Below the pieces are notes generated by a model. That model did no database searches. It was not told where the DNA came from and worked only from the letters and a program-made list of their open reading frames with translations. 64,000 nt of DNA, from NCBI RefSeq assembly GCF_017305915.1, contig NZ_JAFKJN010000007.1, positions 124,001 through 188,000 of the forward strand, in the 5' to 3' direction. Both the position numbers and the translations under genes were made by a program. How positions within the stretch are numbered: the stretch's first letter is position 1; each line of letters opens with the position of its first letter. The DNA comes from Reyranella sp. GTDB taxonomy: Bacteria; Pseudomonadota; Alphaproteobacteria; Reyranellales; Reyranellaceae. Below are positions 1 to 8,811 of this stretch, piece by piece.

Positions 1-132
1 GCGTCAGGCGGAGCGCTGCATGTGCCGTTCGTCCTGCGCCTGATGCAGTGGCTGCCGTTCCTGCGCCGCGTTCCGGCCCGCCTCATCGCCATGGGCGTGC
101 GGCCCGAGCACGTCCACACGACGCCCGCCTAG
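1..132 (+). CDS. C-terminal end of a probable FAD-dependent oxidoreductase (partial)
   Basis: Only the last 43 codons lie in the window, open from base 1 and ending with TAG. The visible tail contains RVPARLIAMGVRPEHV, which resembles the C-terminus of FAD-dependent monooxygenase-type oxidoreductases from alphaproteobacteria. No cofactor-binding motif is visible because the N-terminal part is outside the window, so the family call rests on tail resemblance alone. The stop overlaps by four bases the stop of the convergent methyltransferase gene. Confidence 0.4.
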   Translation, partial: ASGGALHVPFVLRLMQWLPFLRRVPARLIAMGVRPEHVHTTPA

Positions 133-809
133 CGCGTCGCCGACACCAGCAGGAAGGACGGCCGCCGATGGTCGATCTTCCACTCCGGATGGGCCGCGAT
201 CTCCTCGCGCGTCGGCCCCCATTCTTCGACCCGCTGCACGCTGAAGCCGGCGGCGATCAGCAGGTTGAGAGTGGTCGCGAGCGTGCGGTGCTGCTTGACC
301 ACGCCCTTGGCCAGCCAGTCGGTGGCGCGCGGGCCCTCGTCGAGATAGTCCGGCCCGGTCTCGGTGTAGAGCGGATGCTCGGCAGAGAAGACGAAGCGGC
401 CACCCGGCGCCAGGCCCCGATGTACCGCTGCGAACAGGCGGCCGAGCTGCTCGAGGTAGTGCAGGGTGAGCGAGCTGTAGGCCAGATCGAACGACGCGGG
501 CGGCAACTCGAGCGTCTCGAGATCGGCCTGGCGATAGGCGATTGCGGGATCGGATGTCGTTTCGCGCGCGCGCGTCAGCATGTTGGCCGAGACGTCGAGG
601 CCCAGCACCTCGGCCGCGCCGGCGCCGCGCGCCCAACGACAGAACCAGCCGAAGCCGCAGCCGAGATCGACCACCCGTTTGCCCGTCAGGTCGGGCAACA
701 TCGATTTCAGCGTCGGCCATTCCGGCGCGCCGTCGAGGCCATCGACGGAGCGCCGGAGCTGCGCGTAGCCGGCGAAGAAGCCGGCGTTGTCGTAGATGTT
801 CTGGGTCAC
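129..809 (-). CDS. Class I SAM-dependent methyltransferase
   Basis: A 226-residue protein with the Rossmann-type SAM-binding fold. Motif I is VDLGCGFGW at about residues 47-55, followed by the acidic end of strand 2 (LGLDVSANM) and a motif IV-like segment with SSLTLHYL. The length and order of motifs suit a small-molecule methyltransferase of the UbiE/COQ5-like type, but nothing shows the substrate. Its ATG overlaps the stop of the upstream FMN reductase gene (ATGA type), so the two are probably translated together. Its own end overlaps the convergent partial oxidoreductase gene by four bases. Confidence 0.85.
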   Translation of the reverse strand: MTQNIYDNAGFFAGYAQLRRSVDGLDGAPEWPTLKSMLPDLTGKRVVDLGCGFGWFCRWARGAGAAEVLGLDVSANMLTRARETTSDPAIAYRQADLETLELPPASFDLAYSSLTLHYLEQLGRLFAAVHRGLAPGGRFVFSAEHPLYTETGPDYLDEGPRATDWLAKGVVKQHRTLATTLNLLIAAGFSVQRVEEWGPTREEIAAHPEWKIDHRRPSFLLVSATR

Positions 810-1378
810 TTCACGTGCGCGTGGGCCCGGTGCTGGCGTACCGACAGCACCAGCGCCGCGCCGAGATCGGTCAGCAGCTTGGCGCCCACCTCGTCGGTGA
901 ACTTGCCGTCGGCGAATTTGCTCGGCGCCGCGCCGATCATGACCTCCGGCTTGTTGACCATCCGGCCGTCGAGAAAAATCATCATCTGGCGCAGGTGATA
1001 TTGCGCGCGGGCCGTGCCGAGCGGGCCGCCCGAGGCGCCGAACTGGGCCATCGGCTTGCCGGCGAAGGGCTGCGGCGTCAGGCGCGACAGCCAGTCGATG
1101 GCGTTCTTCAGCACGCCCGAGACCGAGTAGTTGTATTCCGGCGATGCAAAGACGATGCCGTCGGCGGCCAGCGTCTTCTGCTGCGCGGCCTGCACCTGAG
1201 CCGGGAAGCCCTGTGCCTGGATGTCGGCGTTGTAGAGCGGCCAGTCGCCGATCTCGATGGTCTCGACCTTCACGCCCTGCGGCAGGCGCTCGATGAAGGC
1301 CTGCAGCGCCAGGCGGTTGAACGAGGCTTTGCGCAGGCTTCCGCAGAACGCGACGAGGTTGATGGTTGGCTCGGACAT
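806..1378 (-). CDS. NAD(P)H-dependent FMN reductase (flavodoxin-like fold)
   Basis: A 190-residue protein of the NADPH-dependent FMN reductase family (ChrR/YieF type), which reduces quinones, chromate or flavin using NAD(P)H. The FMN phosphate loop GSLRKASFN is at residues 13-21 and the second flavin loop SPEYNYSVSG at 79-88; both are diagnostic. I chose the ATG at 1378 because AAGGAG lies just upstream and the protein then starts a few residues before the first strand. The reading frame continues upstream without family similarity. It is first in a two-gene unit with the methyltransferase. Its promoter must lie in the 42-bp gap shared with the divergent DUF917 operon. Confidence 0.88.
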   Translation of the reverse strand: MSEPTINLVAFCGSLRKASFNRLALQAFIERLPQGVKVETIEIGDWPLYNADIQAQGFPAQVQAAQQKTLAADGIVFASPEYNYSVSGVLKNAIDWLSRLTPQPFAGKPMAQFGASGGPLGTARAQYHLRQMMIFLDGRMVNKPEVMIGAAPSKFADGKFTDEVGAKLLTDLGAALVLSVRQHRAHAHVK

Positions 1379-1420
1379 TGCCTTTGCTCTCCTTGAGGAC
1401 AGACGGCTACATAGCAAACC

Positions 1421-2500
1421 ATGGCTCTGCGTGACATCACCCTGGAGGACATCGAATCGCTGGCGGTCGGCGCCTGGGTGCTGGGCACCGGGGGCGGCGG
1501 CAGCCCCTATCTCGGGCTCCTGAACATGCGCGCCCTCTACAAGGAGGGTGATCGGGTTCAGCTCATGTCGTCTGCAGACTTGGCCGACGACGACTGGGTC
1601 GGCGCCGTGTCCAACATGGGCGCGCCGCTGGTCGGGCAGGAGCGGCTGACCGACAGCCGTACGATAGCGCGCGCCGTGGCGCTGATGGAGGAGCACGTCC
1701 GCGTGCGTTTCCGCGGAATCATGTCGCTGGAGATCGGCGGCGGGAACTCGATCCAGCCGCTCATGGCGGCGGCGCACCTGAAACGTCCGGTGATCGATTC
1801 AGACATGATGGGCCGCGCCTATCCCGAGGCGCAGATGACCTCGGTCGCGGTCGGCGATCTCAAGCCCTGTCCGCTGACCACCGTCGATGTGCGCGGCCTC
1901 GAATCGGTGGTCGAGAGCGTGCCGACCTGGAAATGGATGGAGCGGGTCAGCCGCAAGATCTGCGTCGAGTACGGCTCGATCGCCTCGACCTGCAAGGCGC
2001 CGCGCACCGGCGCCGAGGTCAAGAAGTGGGGCATCCACGGCACCACGACCAAGGCGATCGCGATCGGCGCCGCGGTGCGCGAGGCGCAGCGCAAGCATGA
2101 GGATCCGATCGCGGCGATCCTTTCGGTCGAGCCCGGCAAGGTGCTCTATCGCGGCAAGGTGACCGACGTCGAGCGCCGCGCCACCGAAGGTTTTTTGCGC
2201 GGGCGCACCCGGTTCGACGGCATGGACGCGTTCCGCGGCGCCGCGATGGAGATCAATTTCCAGAACGAATGGATCGTCGCCTGGCTCGACGGCAAGCCGG
2301 TCGCCATGTCGCCCGACCTGATCTGCGTGCTCGATTCGATCTCGGGCGAGGCGGTCGGCACCGAGACCATCCGCTACGGCCAGCGGGTGACGGTGATCGC
2401 GCTGCCGCCGCCGCCGGTGTTCCTGAGCGCGAAGGGCCTGCAGCATGTCGGGCCGCGCGCCTTCGGCTACGACATCGAGTTCAAGAGCGTGTTCGCATGA
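1421..2500 (+). CDS. DUF917 / S-methyl-thiohydantoin desulfurase-like protein, copy 1
   Basis: A 359-residue DUF917 protein, now named S-Me-THD N- and C-terminal domains after S-methyl thiohydantoin desulfurase. The glycine-rich LGTGGGGSPY at residues 21-30 is the family signature, followed by the conserved NMGAPLVGQERL block and the SDMMGRAYPE segment in the middle. Family members occur with hydantoinase/oxoprolinase subunits in hydantoin-type catabolism, as here. The protein next door is a full-length paralog of the same layout, so the pair arose by tandem duplication. Its TGA overlaps the next ATG (ATGA). The exact substrate cannot be told from the sequence. Confidence 0.88.
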   Translation: MALRDITLEDIESLAVGAWVLGTGGGGSPYLGLLNMRALYKEGDRVQLMSSADLADDDWVGAVSNMGAPLVGQERLTDSRTIARAVALMEEHVRVRFRGIMSLEIGGGNSIQPLMAAAHLKRPVIDSDMMGRAYPEAQMTSVAVGDLKPCPLTTVDVRGLESVVESVPTWKWMERVSRKICVEYGSIASTCKAPRTGAEVKKWGIHGTTTKAIAIGAAVREAQRKHEDPIAAILSVEPGKVLYRGKVTDVERRATEGFLRGRTRFDGMDAFRGAAMEINFQNEWIVAWLDGKPVAMSPDLICVLDSISGEAVGTETIRYGQRVTVIALPPPPVFLSAKGLQHVGPRAFGYDIEFKSVFA

Positions 2501-3579
2501 AGCGTCGGCAACTCTCCCTCGACGACATCGAATCGCTTGCCGTCGGCGCCTGGATCCTGGGGACTGGCGGTGGCGGTAATCCGTACCTGCCGCTGCTCAA
2601 CATGCGCATGCTCTATAAGGACGGGCATCGGGTCGAGCTGATGGACGCGGCCGATCTTGCCGACGACGACTGGGTCGGCACGGTCGCCAACATGGGCGCG
2701 CCGCTGGTCGGGCAGGAGCGGCTGACCGACAGCCTGACGCTCGCCAAGGCCGTGACCGTGATGGAGCGCCATCTCGGCCGGCGTTTCGCCGCGCTGATGA
2801 GCATGGAGATCGGCGGCGCCAACGGTGTGCGGCCGTTCATGGCGGCCGCCCATCTCAATCTGCCGGTGGTCGACAGCGACACCATGGGCCGCGCGTACCC
2901 CGAGCTGCAGATGACCTCGGTCGCGGTCGGCGGCCTCAGCGGCGATCCGGTCAGCCTGGTCGACGTGCGCGGCTTCGAGAGCATCGTGCACAAGGTGCCG
3001 AACTGGAAATGGGCCGAGCGCATCGGCCGCAAGATCTGCGTCGAATACGGCTCGGTCGCCGCCACCTGCCAGCCGCCGCGCACCGGTGCCGAGGTCAAGC
3101 AATGGGGCATCCATGGCACCACGACCAAGGCGATCGCGCTGGGCACCGCGGTGCGCAAGGCGCAGCGCGAGCACACCGATCCGGTTGCGGCGATCCTCTC
3201 GGTCGAGCCGGGCAAGCTGCTTTACACGGGCAAGGTGATCGACGTGGCGCGCCGCGCCACCGAAGGTTTTTTGCGCGGCATTGCCCGATTTGATGGGATC
3301 GACGACTTCCGCGGCTCGCAGCTCGCCATCAACTTCCAGAACGAATGGATCGTCGCCCATCGCGACGGCGAGCCGCTCGCCATGACGCCCGACCTGATCT
3401 GCGTGCTCGATACGGCTTCGGGCGAGGCGGTGGGCAGCGAGACGATCCGCTACGGCCAGCGCGTCACCGTGATCGCGCTGCCGCCGACCCCCATCTTCCT
3501 CACCGCTAAGGGCCTCGAGCATGTCGGCCCGCGCGCCTTCGGCTACGACCTCGATTTCAGGAGCGTGTTTTCGTCATGA
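2497..3579 (+). CDS. DUF917 / S-methyl-thiohydantoin desulfurase-like protein, copy 2
   Basis: A 360-residue tandem paralog of the preceding gene, alike over its whole length: LGTGGGGNPY at 21-30, NMGAPLVGQERL, DTMGRAYPELQM, and a near-identical central block around KQWGIHGTTTKAIA. The start overlaps the upstream stop (ATGA) and its own stop overlaps the hydantoinase start the same way, so three proteins are made from one coupled message. The retained open frame and conserved motifs suggest both copies are functional, perhaps as a heteromer or with different substrates. That last point is inference. Confidence 0.88.
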   Translation: MKRRQLSLDDIESLAVGAWILGTGGGGNPYLPLLNMRMLYKDGHRVELMDAADLADDDWVGTVANMGAPLVGQERLTDSLTLAKAVTVMERHLGRRFAALMSMEIGGANGVRPFMAAAHLNLPVVDSDTMGRAYPELQMTSVAVGGLSGDPVSLVDVRGFESIVHKVPNWKWAERIGRKICVEYGSVAATCQPPRTGAEVKQWGIHGTTTKAIALGTAVRKAQREHTDPVAAILSVEPGKLLYTGKVIDVARRATEGFLRGIARFDGIDDFRGSQLAINFQNEWIVAHRDGEPLAMTPDLICVLDTASGEAVGSETIRYGQRVTVIALPPTPIFLTAKGLEHVGPRAFGYDLDFRSVFSS

Positions 3580-5114
3580 GACGCATCGGCATCGACGTGG
3601 GCGGCACCAACACCGACGCCGTTTTGATCGAAGAAGGCAAGGTGGTGCGCGCCGTCAAGGCGCCGACCAGCGAGGACGTCACCACCGGCATCCTCGACTC
3701 GCTGAAGAGCCTCGGTTCGACCGGCGTGCTGGCCGGCAAGAAGATCGACGGCGTGATGATCGGCACCACGCATTTCATCAATGCCGTGGTCCAGCGGCGC
3801 AGCCTCACCAAGGTCGCGGCGCTGCGGCTCGGCATGCCGGCCTCGGCCTCGCTGCCGCCGTTCTGCGACTGGCCGGAGGACCTCGCGGCGCTGGTCCGCG
3901 GCGGCGTCTGGATGGTCGAGGGCGGCCACGAATACGACGGCCGGCTGTTCATGCCGCTCGACGAGGCGGCGGTGACCGGGGCCGTGCAGGAGATGAAGGC
4001 CGCGGGCCTCAGGTCCGTCGCCATCTCCGCGATCTTCTCGCCGCTCGATCCCGGCCACGAGCGCCGCGCCGCCGAGCTGGTGGCCGCGGTGATTCCCGAC
4101 GCCGTCATCACCTGCTCGTCCGATCTCGGCCGCATCGGTCTGCTCGAGCGCGAGAATGCCGGCCTGCTCAACGCCGCGCTGGCCGACCTTGCCCGCGACA
4201 CCATCGCGGCCTTCGAGACGGCGATCGCCGATTCCGGCATCGCCGCGCCGCTGTTCATCACCCAGAACGACGGCACCGTCGCCGAGGCGGGCCAGGCGCG
4301 GCGCCTGCCGGTCTACAGCTTCGCCTCCGGCGCGACCAACTCGATGCGCGGGGCGGCCTATCTGTCCGGGCTTGCCGACGCCATGGTGATCGACGTCGGC
4401 GGCACCACGGCCGACGTCGGCCAGCTCAAGCACGGTTTTCCGCGCGAAGCCAATTCCGTCGTGAAGGTCGGCGGCGTGCGCACCCTGTTCCGCATGCCCG
4501 ACCTGCTGTCGATCGGTCTCGGCGGCGGCAGCCACGTGCAGCTCGATCCGCTCAAGGTCGGCCCGGTCTCGGTCGGCTATCGCCTGCTGAAGGAGGGCAT
4601 TGCCTTCGGCGGTCGGCAGCTCACCACGACCGACGTCGCCGTCGCGTCCGGCGTGCTGAACCTCGGCGACAGGAAGAAGGTCGCGCATCTCGACGCCGCG
4701 ACCTGCAAAAAGGTGTTCGACGAAGCCGCGCGCCTGGCCGAGGAGGCGATCGATCGCATGAAGACCGAGGCGGGCGACGTGCCGCTGATCGCGGTCGGCG
4801 GCGGCGCCTTCCTGATCCCGGAGAAGCTGCCCGGCGTCTCTCGGGTGGTCCATGTCGAGCACGGCGATTGCGCCAATGCCGTCGGCGCCGCCATCGCCCA
4901 GGTCTCGGGCGAATGCGACCAGATCTTCAAGGACCTGAGCCGCACCGATGCACTGGCCGCGGCGCAGGGCATCGCCAACGACCGCGCCGTCGCGGCGGGG
5001 GCGGCGCGCGCCTCGCTCACCACCATCGAGAGCGAGGACATGCCGCTCGCCTACCTGCCGGGAAATTCAGTCCGCGTCCGCGTCCGCGTTGTCGGAGATG
5101 TCGCCGCCGGCTGA
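3576..5114 (+). CDS. Hydantoinase/oxoprolinase family protein (HyuA-like)
   Basis: A 512-residue HyuA-type subunit. The N-terminal actin-like ATPase motif IGIDVGGTNTDAVLI is at residues 4-18, the second phosphate motif IDVGGTTADVG is near residue 270, and GLGGGSHV follows. ATP-dependent hydrolases of this family open hydantoin or 5-oxoproline rings. The usual HyuA proteins are longer (around 700 residues); this shorter form is the one commonly paired with DUF917 proteins. No HyuB subunit lies nearby, so the DUF917 proteins may take its place as partners. The start overlaps the second DUF917 gene (ATGA). Confidence 0.88.
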   Translation: MRRIGIDVGGTNTDAVLIEEGKVVRAVKAPTSEDVTTGILDSLKSLGSTGVLAGKKIDGVMIGTTHFINAVVQRRSLTKVAALRLGMPASASLPPFCDWPEDLAALVRGGVWMVEGGHEYDGRLFMPLDEAAVTGAVQEMKAAGLRSVAISAIFSPLDPGHERRAAELVAAVIPDAVITCSSDLGRIGLLERENAGLLNAALADLARDTIAAFETAIADSGIAAPLFITQNDGTVAEAGQARRLPVYSFASGATNSMRGAAYLSGLADAMVIDVGGTTADVGQLKHGFPREANSVVKVGGVRTLFRMPDLLSIGLGGGSHVQLDPLKVGPVSVGYRLLKEGIAFGGRQLTTTDVAVASGVLNLGDRKKVAHLDAATCKKVFDEAARLAEEAIDRMKTEAGDVPLIAVGGGAFLIPEKLPGVSRVVHVEHGDCANAVGAAIAQVSGECDQIFKDLSRTDALAAAQGIANDRAVAAGAARASLTTIESEDMPLAYLPGNSVRVRVRVVGDVAAG

Positions 5115-5198
5115 TTCCCCCCTCAAGAGAATGTGTTTTGGCGGATCGCGCCGCTTTGGCGACTCTCCTGCGCTGCAAACAACCAGGAGGACTGCGTC

Positions 5199-5618
5199 AT
5201 GAGGACGACATTACTGACCGCTGCAGCGTTGCTTGCGCTTACCCCGGCCGCGTTCGCCGCGACCGAGACCTACACCGCCGATCTCAAGGGTGCCAGCGAG
5301 GTGCCGGCCGTCGACAGCAAGGGCTCGGGCGCGCTGACTGCGACCTATGACACGGCGAGCAAGAAGCTCACCTACACCGTGAGCTACAAGGACCTGAGCG
5401 GCCCAGCGACGATGGCGCACTTCCATGGTCCGGCTGACGCCAAGGCCAATGCCGGCGTTGCCGTGCCGGTGAAGGACATGGCGCCGGCGACCCTCAAGGG
5501 GGAGGCGACCCTGACCGACGCGCAGGCCGCCGATCTGCGGGCCGGCAAGTGGTACTTCAACATTCACACGGAAAAGAACAAGGGCGGCGAGATTCGCGGT
5601 CAGGTGACCAAGAAGTAG
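5199..5618 (+). CDS. Secreted CHRD-domain protein
   Basis: A 139-residue exported protein. Residues 1-20 form a Sec signal peptide (LLTAAALLALTPAAFA), and the rest is a single CHRD domain, with the typical AHFHGPAD motif in the middle and WYFNIHTEKNKGGEIRGQ at the end. CHRD domains were defined in chordin and occur in many bacterial periplasmic proteins; their role there is not established. The ATG at 5199 follows an AGGAGG ribosome-binding site at a good distance, so the upstream in-frame codons are not used. It sits 84 bp after the hydantoinase gene and may or may not share its transcript. Confidence 0.88.
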   Translation: MRTTLLTAAALLALTPAAFAATETYTADLKGASEVPAVDSKGSGALTATYDTASKKLTYTVSYKDLSGPATMAHFHGPADAKANAGVAVPVKDMAPATLKGEATLTDAQAADLRAGKWYFNIHTEKNKGGEIRGQVTKK

Positions 5619-5624
5619 CCGTCG

Positions 5625-6026
5625 CTATTTTTCGCGCCGATACAGGAAGCAGTTGTCGGCGTGGGGCATCTTGATGCCCTGGTAGAAGGTCATGGCGGTC
5701 GGCGCGGACAGCAGCAGCGTGGTCGTCTGCGCGCCGCCGGCGGCCTTGCGCGTCTCCTCGATCAGGCGCTTGCCGATGCCCTTGCCCTGGAAGGCGCGGT
5801 CGACCGCGAGGTCCGACAGGTAACAGCAGAAGCAGAAGTCGGTCAGCGAGCGGGCGAAGCCGATCAGTCTGCCGTCCTCGCGCGCCGTCACGAACAGGTT
5901 GCTGTGCTTGAGGTACCGCTCGACCCGGCCGCGGTCCTCGACCGGCCGGTTGAGGCCCGACTTCCTCACCACGTCGATATAGTCGTCGGCGCCGAGATAG
6001 TCCTCGGTGGCGTAGGCGATCGTCAT
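5625..6026 (-). CDS. GNAT family N-acetyltransferase
   Basis: A 133-residue acetyl-CoA-dependent N-acetyltransferase. The acetyl-CoA loop is read from LAVDRAFQGKGIGKRL, where QGKGIGK is the Q/RxxGxG/A motif A, followed by the C-terminal segment MTFYQGIKMPHADNCF. The acceptor is unknown. I chose the ATG at 6026 because it overlaps the TGA of the upstream hydrolase gene (ATGA) and leaves the first strand complete. It is the last gene of a kup-hydrolase-acetyltransferase run and stops six bases from the convergent CHRD gene. Confidence 0.85.
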   Translation of the reverse strand: MTIAYATEDYLGADDYIDVVRKSGLNRPVEDRGRVERYLKHSNLFVTAREDGRLIGFARSLTDFCFCCYLSDLAVDRAFQGKGIGKRLIEETRKAAGGAQTTTLLLSAPTAMTFYQGIKMPHADNCFLYRREK

Positions 6027-6733
6027 TGCGTGAGCCATCTCCTGAGCGCGGCCGAGACCTCGGCCGGCTTCTCCAGCGGCGCCATGTGTCCGCATTTGTC
6101 GATCACCACCAGCTGAGAATGGCCGATGTCGGCAGCCATTTCCTGGGCGCGCGCCAGCGGCGTCGCGATGTCCTGGCGGCCGACCAGCACCAGGGTCGGC
6201 TGCTTGATCTCGACCAGCAGCGGCCGGCTGTCGACCCTGGCGATCATCGCGGCCTGCGAGCGGCAGAAGCCGTCGGCGCCGACCTCGGCCGCCATCTCGA
6301 CGATTGGCTGGATGATCGACTGGTCGTCGAGATGCTCGCGATGCACGATCTGCGGCAGCAGCGACGGCTGCACGCCGTGGAAGCGGCCGAGCCTGGTCTG
6401 CTCGATGAAGCCCTTGCGGCGCGCCGTCGCCTCGGGCGTGTCGGGTGTCGCCTGGGTGTCCATCAGCGCGAGCCGCGTCACGCGCTCAGGCGCCCGCCGC
6501 AGGATCTCGAAGGAGACGTAGCCGCCCATGGAGAAGCCCGCGAGCGCGAAACGCTCGGGCGCGGCCTTCAGCGTGGCCTCGGCCATGGCGCCGATCGAAT
6601 CGTGGTGCCACAGCTCGGGCACGATCGGCTCGGCCAGGTCGGCCAGGTCGGCGATCTGGCGTTCGTAGAGACGGCGCGTGTTGAGCAGGCCCGGCAGCAG
6701 GACGAGTGGTTGAGGCATCAGGGTTTGCGGCAT
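6023..6733 (-). CDS. Alpha/beta-fold hydrolase
   Basis: A 236-residue alpha/beta hydrolase. The oxyanion region is VLLPGLLN near the N-terminus, the nucleophile elbow is GFSMGG, the acid is in LVGRQD and the base is the His in DKCGHMAPLEKP, giving a complete Ser-Asp-His triad. Esterase or lactonase activity is likely but the substrate is unknown. The start is taken at 6733, where ATG overlaps the kup stop (TGATG); a second Met five codons later is an alternative. Translation is probably coupled to kup upstream and to the acetyltransferase downstream. Confidence 0.85.
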   Translation of the reverse strand: MPQTLMPQPLVLLPGLLNTRRLYERQIADLADLAEPIVPELWHHDSIGAMAEATLKAAPERFALAGFSMGGYVSFEILRRAPERVTRLALMDTQATPDTPEATARRKGFIEQTRLGRFHGVQPSLLPQIVHREHLDDQSIIQPIVEMAAEVGADGFCRSQAAMIARVDSRPLLVEIKQPTLVLVGRQDIATPLARAQEMAADIGHSQLVVIDKCGHMAPLEKPAEVSAALRRWLTQ

Positions 6734-8676
6734 CAAACCTGGATCTGGTTGCCGAGCTCGATCGCGCGGTTGGGCGGGATGCGGAAGAAGGCCTTGGTCG
6801 CCGAGGCGCTGTGGCTGAGCGAGATGAAGAAGTCGCGCCGCCACCGGCCGAGCTTGGAACGGCTCGCCGGCACCAGGGTCTCGCGGCCGAGGAAGAAGCT
6901 GGTCTCCATCTCGTCATAGGCGATGCCATGCGGCCGGCAGGCGCGCAAGGCCGCCGGCACGTCGGGCTGCTCCATGAAGCCGTAGCGCGCGACCACCGAA
7001 TAGAAGCCCTTGCCCAGCCGCTCGACCGTGACCCGCTTGACCTCGGGCACCCGCGGCACGTCCATGGTGTCGACCTGCATGATGATGATCCGTTCGTGCA
7101 GGATCTTGTTGTGCTTGAGGTTGTGCAGGAAGGCCGGCGGCGTCGAGGAGGCGTCGGCGGTCAGGAACACCGCGGTGCCGGCGACGCGATCGGGCGCGCG
7201 CTCCATGCGCTCGAGGAACTTCGGCAGCGGCAGCGCGCCCTCGGCGAGGTCGGCGGTCACCAGCTCGCGGCCGCGCCGCCAGGTCGTGATGGTGAAGAAC
7301 ACCAGCGCCGCCACCAGCAGGGGCAGCCAGCCGCCCTCCGGGATCTTGAGCGCGTTGGCGATGAAGAAGGCGGCATCCGGGATCGCCAGGAAGCCGAATA
7401 CGGCGACCGCCACCGGCCACTTCCACTTCCACACCAGGATCGCCACCGCCAATGCCAGCGCGGCATCGACCAGCATGGCGCCGGTGACGGCGAGGCCGTA
7501 GGCGCCGGCCAGCCGGTCGGACGAGCCGAAGCCCACGACGAGGGCCACGATCGCGCCCATCAGCAGCCAGTTCACGCGCGGCAGGTAGATCTGGCCGATC
7601 TCGGTCTCCGAGGTGTGCAGGATCGCCATGCGCGGCAGGTAGCCGAGCTGGATCGCCTGGCGGGTCAGCGAGAACACGCCCGAGATCACCGCCTGCGAGG
7701 CGATCACCGCGGCGAGGGTCGAGAGCACGACCAGCGCCAGCGTCATCTCCTGCGGCACCAGCTCGAAGAAGACCTGCTTCACCACCGTGGGGTCCTCGAT
7801 GATCAGCGCGCCCTGGCCGAAATAGTTCAGCATCAGGCCGGGCAGCACGATGCCGAGCCAGGCGAGGCGAATCGGCTTGCGGCCGAAATGGCCCATGTCG
7901 GCATAGAGCGCCTCGGCGCCGGTGACCGCCAGCACGATCGAGCCGAAGGCGAGGAAGATGTAGATGCCGCGGTCGGCGATCAGGGTGATGCCGTACATCG
8001 GGTTGAGCGCCACCAGCACCTGCGGGTGCTTGGCGATCTGCCAGGCGCCGAGCACGCCCAGCACCAGGAACCATACCAGCATCACCGGCCCGAACAGCCG
8101 GCCGACATCGGCGGTGCCGCGGGACTGCAGCATGAACAGCCCGACCAGGATCAGGAGCGACATCGGCACCATGTAATTGTCGAGCCCGGGCGCCACGGCC
8201 TGCAGGCCCTCGACGGCGGACATGATCGTCATCGCTGGCGTGATCATGGCGTCGCCGTAGAACAAGGCGAGACCGATCACCGCGAACAGCGTGATCCAGC
8301 GCCGGACGGTGCGGCCGCGGCCGTTGAGGCCCTGGGTGGCGAGCGTCGCCAGCGCCAGCACGCCGCCCTCGCCCTTGTTGTCAGCGCGCATGATCAGGGT
8401 GACGTATTTCACCGTCACGGTGAGCGTCACCGCCCAGAACAGGATCGACAGCACGCCCAGCACGTGCCGCGGCGTCGGGGTCATACCCGAGCCGTGGGTG
8501 AAGACCTCGCGCAAGGTGTAGAGCGGACTGGTGCCGATGTCGCCGAACACCACGCCCAGCGCGCCCACGACCAACGCCGCCGCGGCCGCCTTGGCGGGTG
8601 TTTGGCCCGCTGCGCCGCCGCCATGAGGCAGGGTTACGGCTGAAAGGGGCGACGGACGGGTATCGTCAGGGGCCAT
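6733..8676 (-). CDS. kup: Low-affinity potassium transporter Kup
   Basis: A 647-residue KUP/HAK/KT potassium uptake protein of the inner membrane, close to the usual length of about 620-640. The signature GVVFGDIGTSPLYTLREVF lies in the first membrane helix and LFYGDAMITPAMTI follows in a later helix; about 12 hydrophobic helices and a C-terminal cytoplasmic domain are visible. The open frame runs far upstream, but only the ATG at 8676 places the start a short way ahead of the first helix. The N-terminal 30 residues are polar. Divergent from the P450 gene across 135 bp. Confidence 0.95.
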   Translation of the reverse strand: MAPDDTRPSPLSAVTLPHGGGAAGQTPAKAAAAALVVGALGVVFGDIGTSPLYTLREVFTHGSGMTPTPRHVLGVLSILFWAVTLTVTVKYVTLIMRADNKGEGGVLALATLATQGLNGRGRTVRRWITLFAVIGLALFYGDAMITPAMTIMSAVEGLQAVAPGLDNYMVPMSLLILVGLFMLQSRGTADVGRLFGPVMLVWFLVLGVLGAWQIAKHPQVLVALNPMYGITLIADRGIYIFLAFGSIVLAVTGAEALYADMGHFGRKPIRLAWLGIVLPGLMLNYFGQGALIIEDPTVVKQVFFELVPQEMTLALVVLSTLAAVIASQAVISGVFSLTRQAIQLGYLPRMAILHTSETEIGQIYLPRVNWLLMGAIVALVVGFGSSDRLAGAYGLAVTGAMLVDAALALAVAILVWKWKWPVAVAVFGFLAIPDAAFFIANALKIPEGGWLPLLVAALVFFTITTWRRGRELVTADLAEGALPLPKFLERMERAPDRVAGTAVFLTADASSTPPAFLHNLKHNKILHERIIIMQVDTMDVPRVPEVKRVTVERLGKGFYSVVARYGFMEQPDVPAALRACRPHGIAYDEMETSFFLGRETLVPASRSKLGRWRRDFFISLSHSASATKAFFRIPPNRAIELGNQIQV

Positions 8677-8811
8677 AGGTGAAACGCCGCCCAGAGGGGG
8701 CGGCGGGGCGACGGTTTGCGCCCACCCCTCCGGCCTGTCAACGCGCCAATCGCAGGGCCGTTGCGACGAAAGCGCTTGACTCGCACGTCCCCTGCGGGCG
8801 GGCTGGAGGGC

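Noticed and set aside
7010..8643. Long plus-strand open frames opposite the kup gene
   Set aside because: They are antisense to a clear Kup protein and give His/Asp/Arg-rich sequence without family similarity, as expected in GC-rich DNA.
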